Source: an uncultured Oscillibacter sp. (GTDB lineage: Bacteria > Bacillota > Clostridia > Oscillospirales > Oscillospiraceae). From it: a DNA stretch of 21,190 nucleotides. Positions 19,683 through 21,190 of this stretch are shown here, in pieces (positions within the stretch are counted from its first letter, which is position 1; every line of letters starts with the position of its first letter). Position numbers and translations under genes: made by a program. The stretch is taken from NCBI GenBank assembly GCA_902476875.1, contig CABSFC010000042.1, forward strand, positions 1 through 21,190, in the 5' to 3' direction. Below the pieces are notes generated by a model that made no database searches, was not told the origin of the DNA, and was given only the letters and a program-made list of their open reading frames with translations.

Positions 19683-21190
19683 TCACGACAGAGGCCGGAC
19701 CTCCAGATAGTAATGCTCCCGGCCCAAATCCAACGGCACCTCCGTGACGCCGTTTTCCAGATCAAACCCCAGATTCTGCCGGACGATCTCGATGCCGTCC
19801 ACATTCGCCAGCGCGGCGGTCTGGGCGGTGAAGTCCAGCGTGGACCCCAGCGCCGTCACCAGGTCATAGCCCTGCAGCCCCACGTTCTCCGAGCCGGAGC
19901 AGCCGAAGTCAAAGCTGGGCTCCTTCCACAGCTCAAATGTTATGTCAACTGATCCGCCCGCCGGGACCGTCACCGGCACCGCCAGATACAGCACCCGCGC
20001 CTGGGTCATGGTCTCGGAGAGGATGTCGTCCAGCCGTCCGTCGCTGTAACGGTCCTTCATGCCGTCCCCGGCCAGGACGCCGTACTGGACCAGCAGCTCC
20101 GACACCCCCCGGCGGAACAGGGAACAGGGGACGGCCTCCACGGCACAGTCCTCCACGCCGAGCTGCCAGCCGACGCCAAAGGCTTCGTTCAGATAGCTCC
20201 GGCACAGCCGGTCCAGCACGTCGTCCAGCGTGGTTTCTGCGCGGGTGACGGTGCAGCTGACACCGTCGATCTCCTGTTCGCAGGCGCCGTTGGCATATCC
20301 GCCCAGCGTGTAGTTTCCAATGTCCCCGCCCAGCACCACCAGCAGCTTGGACTGGGTATCCGCACGGACGCCGTCTGGGACAAAATAGCAGTACTGCCGC
20401 CAGCCGCTGTCCGGGTCCAGGTCATAGCCGTTGAACCCATATGTCAGGATCTGCGTCGCGTCCGGGTCGATGGTGAAGGCAATGGCCTGGGTGGCGGCGC
20501 GGTATTCCTCAATAGGCGCTTCGAAGTCCGAAAACTCGTACACCGTCACCGGGATGTCCAACACCGGATCGTCTCCCAGGGCCTGGGCCAGGTATCCGCC
20601 GCTCTCCAGCAGGGCCTGATAGTCCGTCCAGCTGGCGGGGTACTCCAGATTCCAGGTGGATCCGTCGTCCGCGCTTGTACCGCGAAAGCCGCCCGCGTAG
20701 GCCCCGGCGTACAGGGCGCCCGCTGCCGGCCCGCCGTCCACTGTCACGGCGGGCAGCAGCTCTGAAAGATCACTGAAATTCCCGGCAAAGGGGTAATACG
20801 TCATGGCGACGATAGCCTCCGTGGTGTGGTTGACCAGCACATAGGAGTCCGTCACCGCCGCGCCCCACTGGCGGGGGGAGCCGTCGGAGAACGTTCCCGG
20901 GGCGAAGTCCCAGGTGGTCCTCCGCTCCGCCGTCAGGCCCGTGTCCGCCTCCGCCGTGGTCAGGGGGAACACCGGCCCGGCGTAGGACATGAAGGCGGTG
21001 CCCTCCACCGACAGCGGCTCGGTCGCGTAGGCAATGCCGCCGCCCGTGTCGGCGCCTGGCGCGCCGGCGTCACTGGTGCCGCCATGGGGCAGCCCCCGCA
21101 GGGCGAAGCCCGCGCCGCAGGCCACCGCCAGGCACGCGCACGCCGCCAGCACCCGCCGCCAGGGTGGCCGCCGCCGGACCGGGGCGGGGG
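19683..21190 (-). CDS. Hypothetical large membrane-anchored extracellular protein (C-terminal 501 aa; N-terminus outside window)
   Basis: The first visible residues are basic (PAPVRRRPPWRR), then comes one membrane segment (about residues 13-30, VLAACACLAVACGAGFAL), and then some 470 residues rich in strands, Tyr, Trp and acidic residues. The layout, with a cytoplasmic N-terminus off the right edge, one span and a large outer domain, recalls anti-sigma or sensor proteins of Firmicutes that sit behind an ECF sigma gene. I do not recognise the outer domain. It contains FMSYAGPVFPLT, TWDFAPGTFSDGS and DSYVLVNHTTEAIVAMTYYP, which suggest a family common in Oscillospiraceae. The frame is open to the window edge, so the real start lies beyond it; the GTG at 21152 is inside the membrane segment. 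The stop lies 51 bases from the PAP2 terminator. Confidence 0.7.
   Translation of the reverse strand, partial: PAPVRRRPPWRRVLAACACLAVACGAGFALRGLPHGGTSDAGAPGADTGGGIAYATEPLSVEGTAFMSYAGPVFPLTTAEADTGLTAERRTTWDFAPGTFSDGSPRQWGAAVTDSYVLVNHTTEAIVAMTYYPFAGNFSDLSELLPAVTVDGGPAAGALYAGAYAGGFRGTSADDGSTWNLEYPASWTDYQALLESGGYLAQALGDDPVLDIPVTVYEFSDFEAPIEEYRAATQAIAFTIDPDATQILTYGFNGYDLDPDSGWRQYCYFVPDGVRADTQSKLLVVLGGDIGNYTLGGYANGACEQEIDGVSCTVTRAETTLDDVLDRLCRSYLNEAFGVGWQLGVEDCAVEAVPCSLFRRGVSELLVQYGVLAGDGMKDRYSDGRLDDILSETMTQARVLYLAVPVTVPAGGSVDITFELWKEPSFDFGCSGSENVGLQGYDLVTALGSTLDFTAQTAALANVDGIEIVRQNLGFDLENGVTEVPLDLGREHYYLEVRPLS

Overview
The window looks like a piece of chromosome from a high-GC, strictly anaerobic Firmicute, most likely an Oscillospiraceae gut bacterium (Flavonifractor/Lawsonibacter/Oscillibacter type). 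The grounds are strong AGGAGG ribosome binding sites, very high GC at third codon positions (which creates long false antisense frames), a 4Fe-4S type PurF, a class III ribonucleotide reductase, NrdR boxes and SLH-type exported proteins. The placement is inferred from gene style, not from a marker gene. I saw no rRNA, tRNA, CRISPR array, insertion sequence or phage gene.

Region 1 (1-10159, minus strand) is a ten-gene purine operon. In transcription order it reads gntR/hutC-type regulator, purE, a purF-like paralogue, purC, purF, purM, purN, AICAR formyltransferase, purD, and the start of a large single-chain purL that leaves the window. Most junctions overlap or lie within a few bases. A promoter ahead of the regulator has an 8-bp inverted repeat over its -10 and start site, so the first gene probably represses its own operon. 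The set covers most steps from PRPP to FAICAR. No IMP cyclohydrolase domain, purB or purK is present here. The purF paralogue keeps its PRPP loop and Fe-S cysteines but has lost the catalytic cysteine of the glutaminase.

Region 2 (10160-12246) holds a divergently transcribed shikimate-kinase-like gene, a secreted SLH/Ig-like protein with its own promoter and terminator, and a deletion scar. In the scar the 5' end of a MerR regulator gene, with its promoter and operator intact, meets the 5' end of an MBL-fold gene head-on.

Region 3 (12259-16545, minus strand) is an anaerobic ribonucleotide reduction module: nrdG, nrdD and a thioredoxin reductase. NrdD carries an extra C-terminal glutaredoxin-like domain with a CPNC motif. 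NrdR boxes precede nrdG and nrdD, and a terminator hairpin lies between nrdD and the reductase. Together these suggest a redoxin-dependent rather than formate-dependent class III enzyme.

Region 4 (16600-19002, plus strand) is a tight four-gene cassette of membrane and exported proteins with no assigned function: an MFS-like transporter, a 112-aa membrane protein, a 64-aa membrane protein and a 265-aa SH3-like anchored protein. The last two share a D-x-I-x-E-P motif right after the predicted signal peptidase site. Region 5 (19048-21190) has a PAP2 phosphatase gene with a terminator over its stop codon, then the C-terminal part of a large membrane-anchored extracellular protein on the minus strand.
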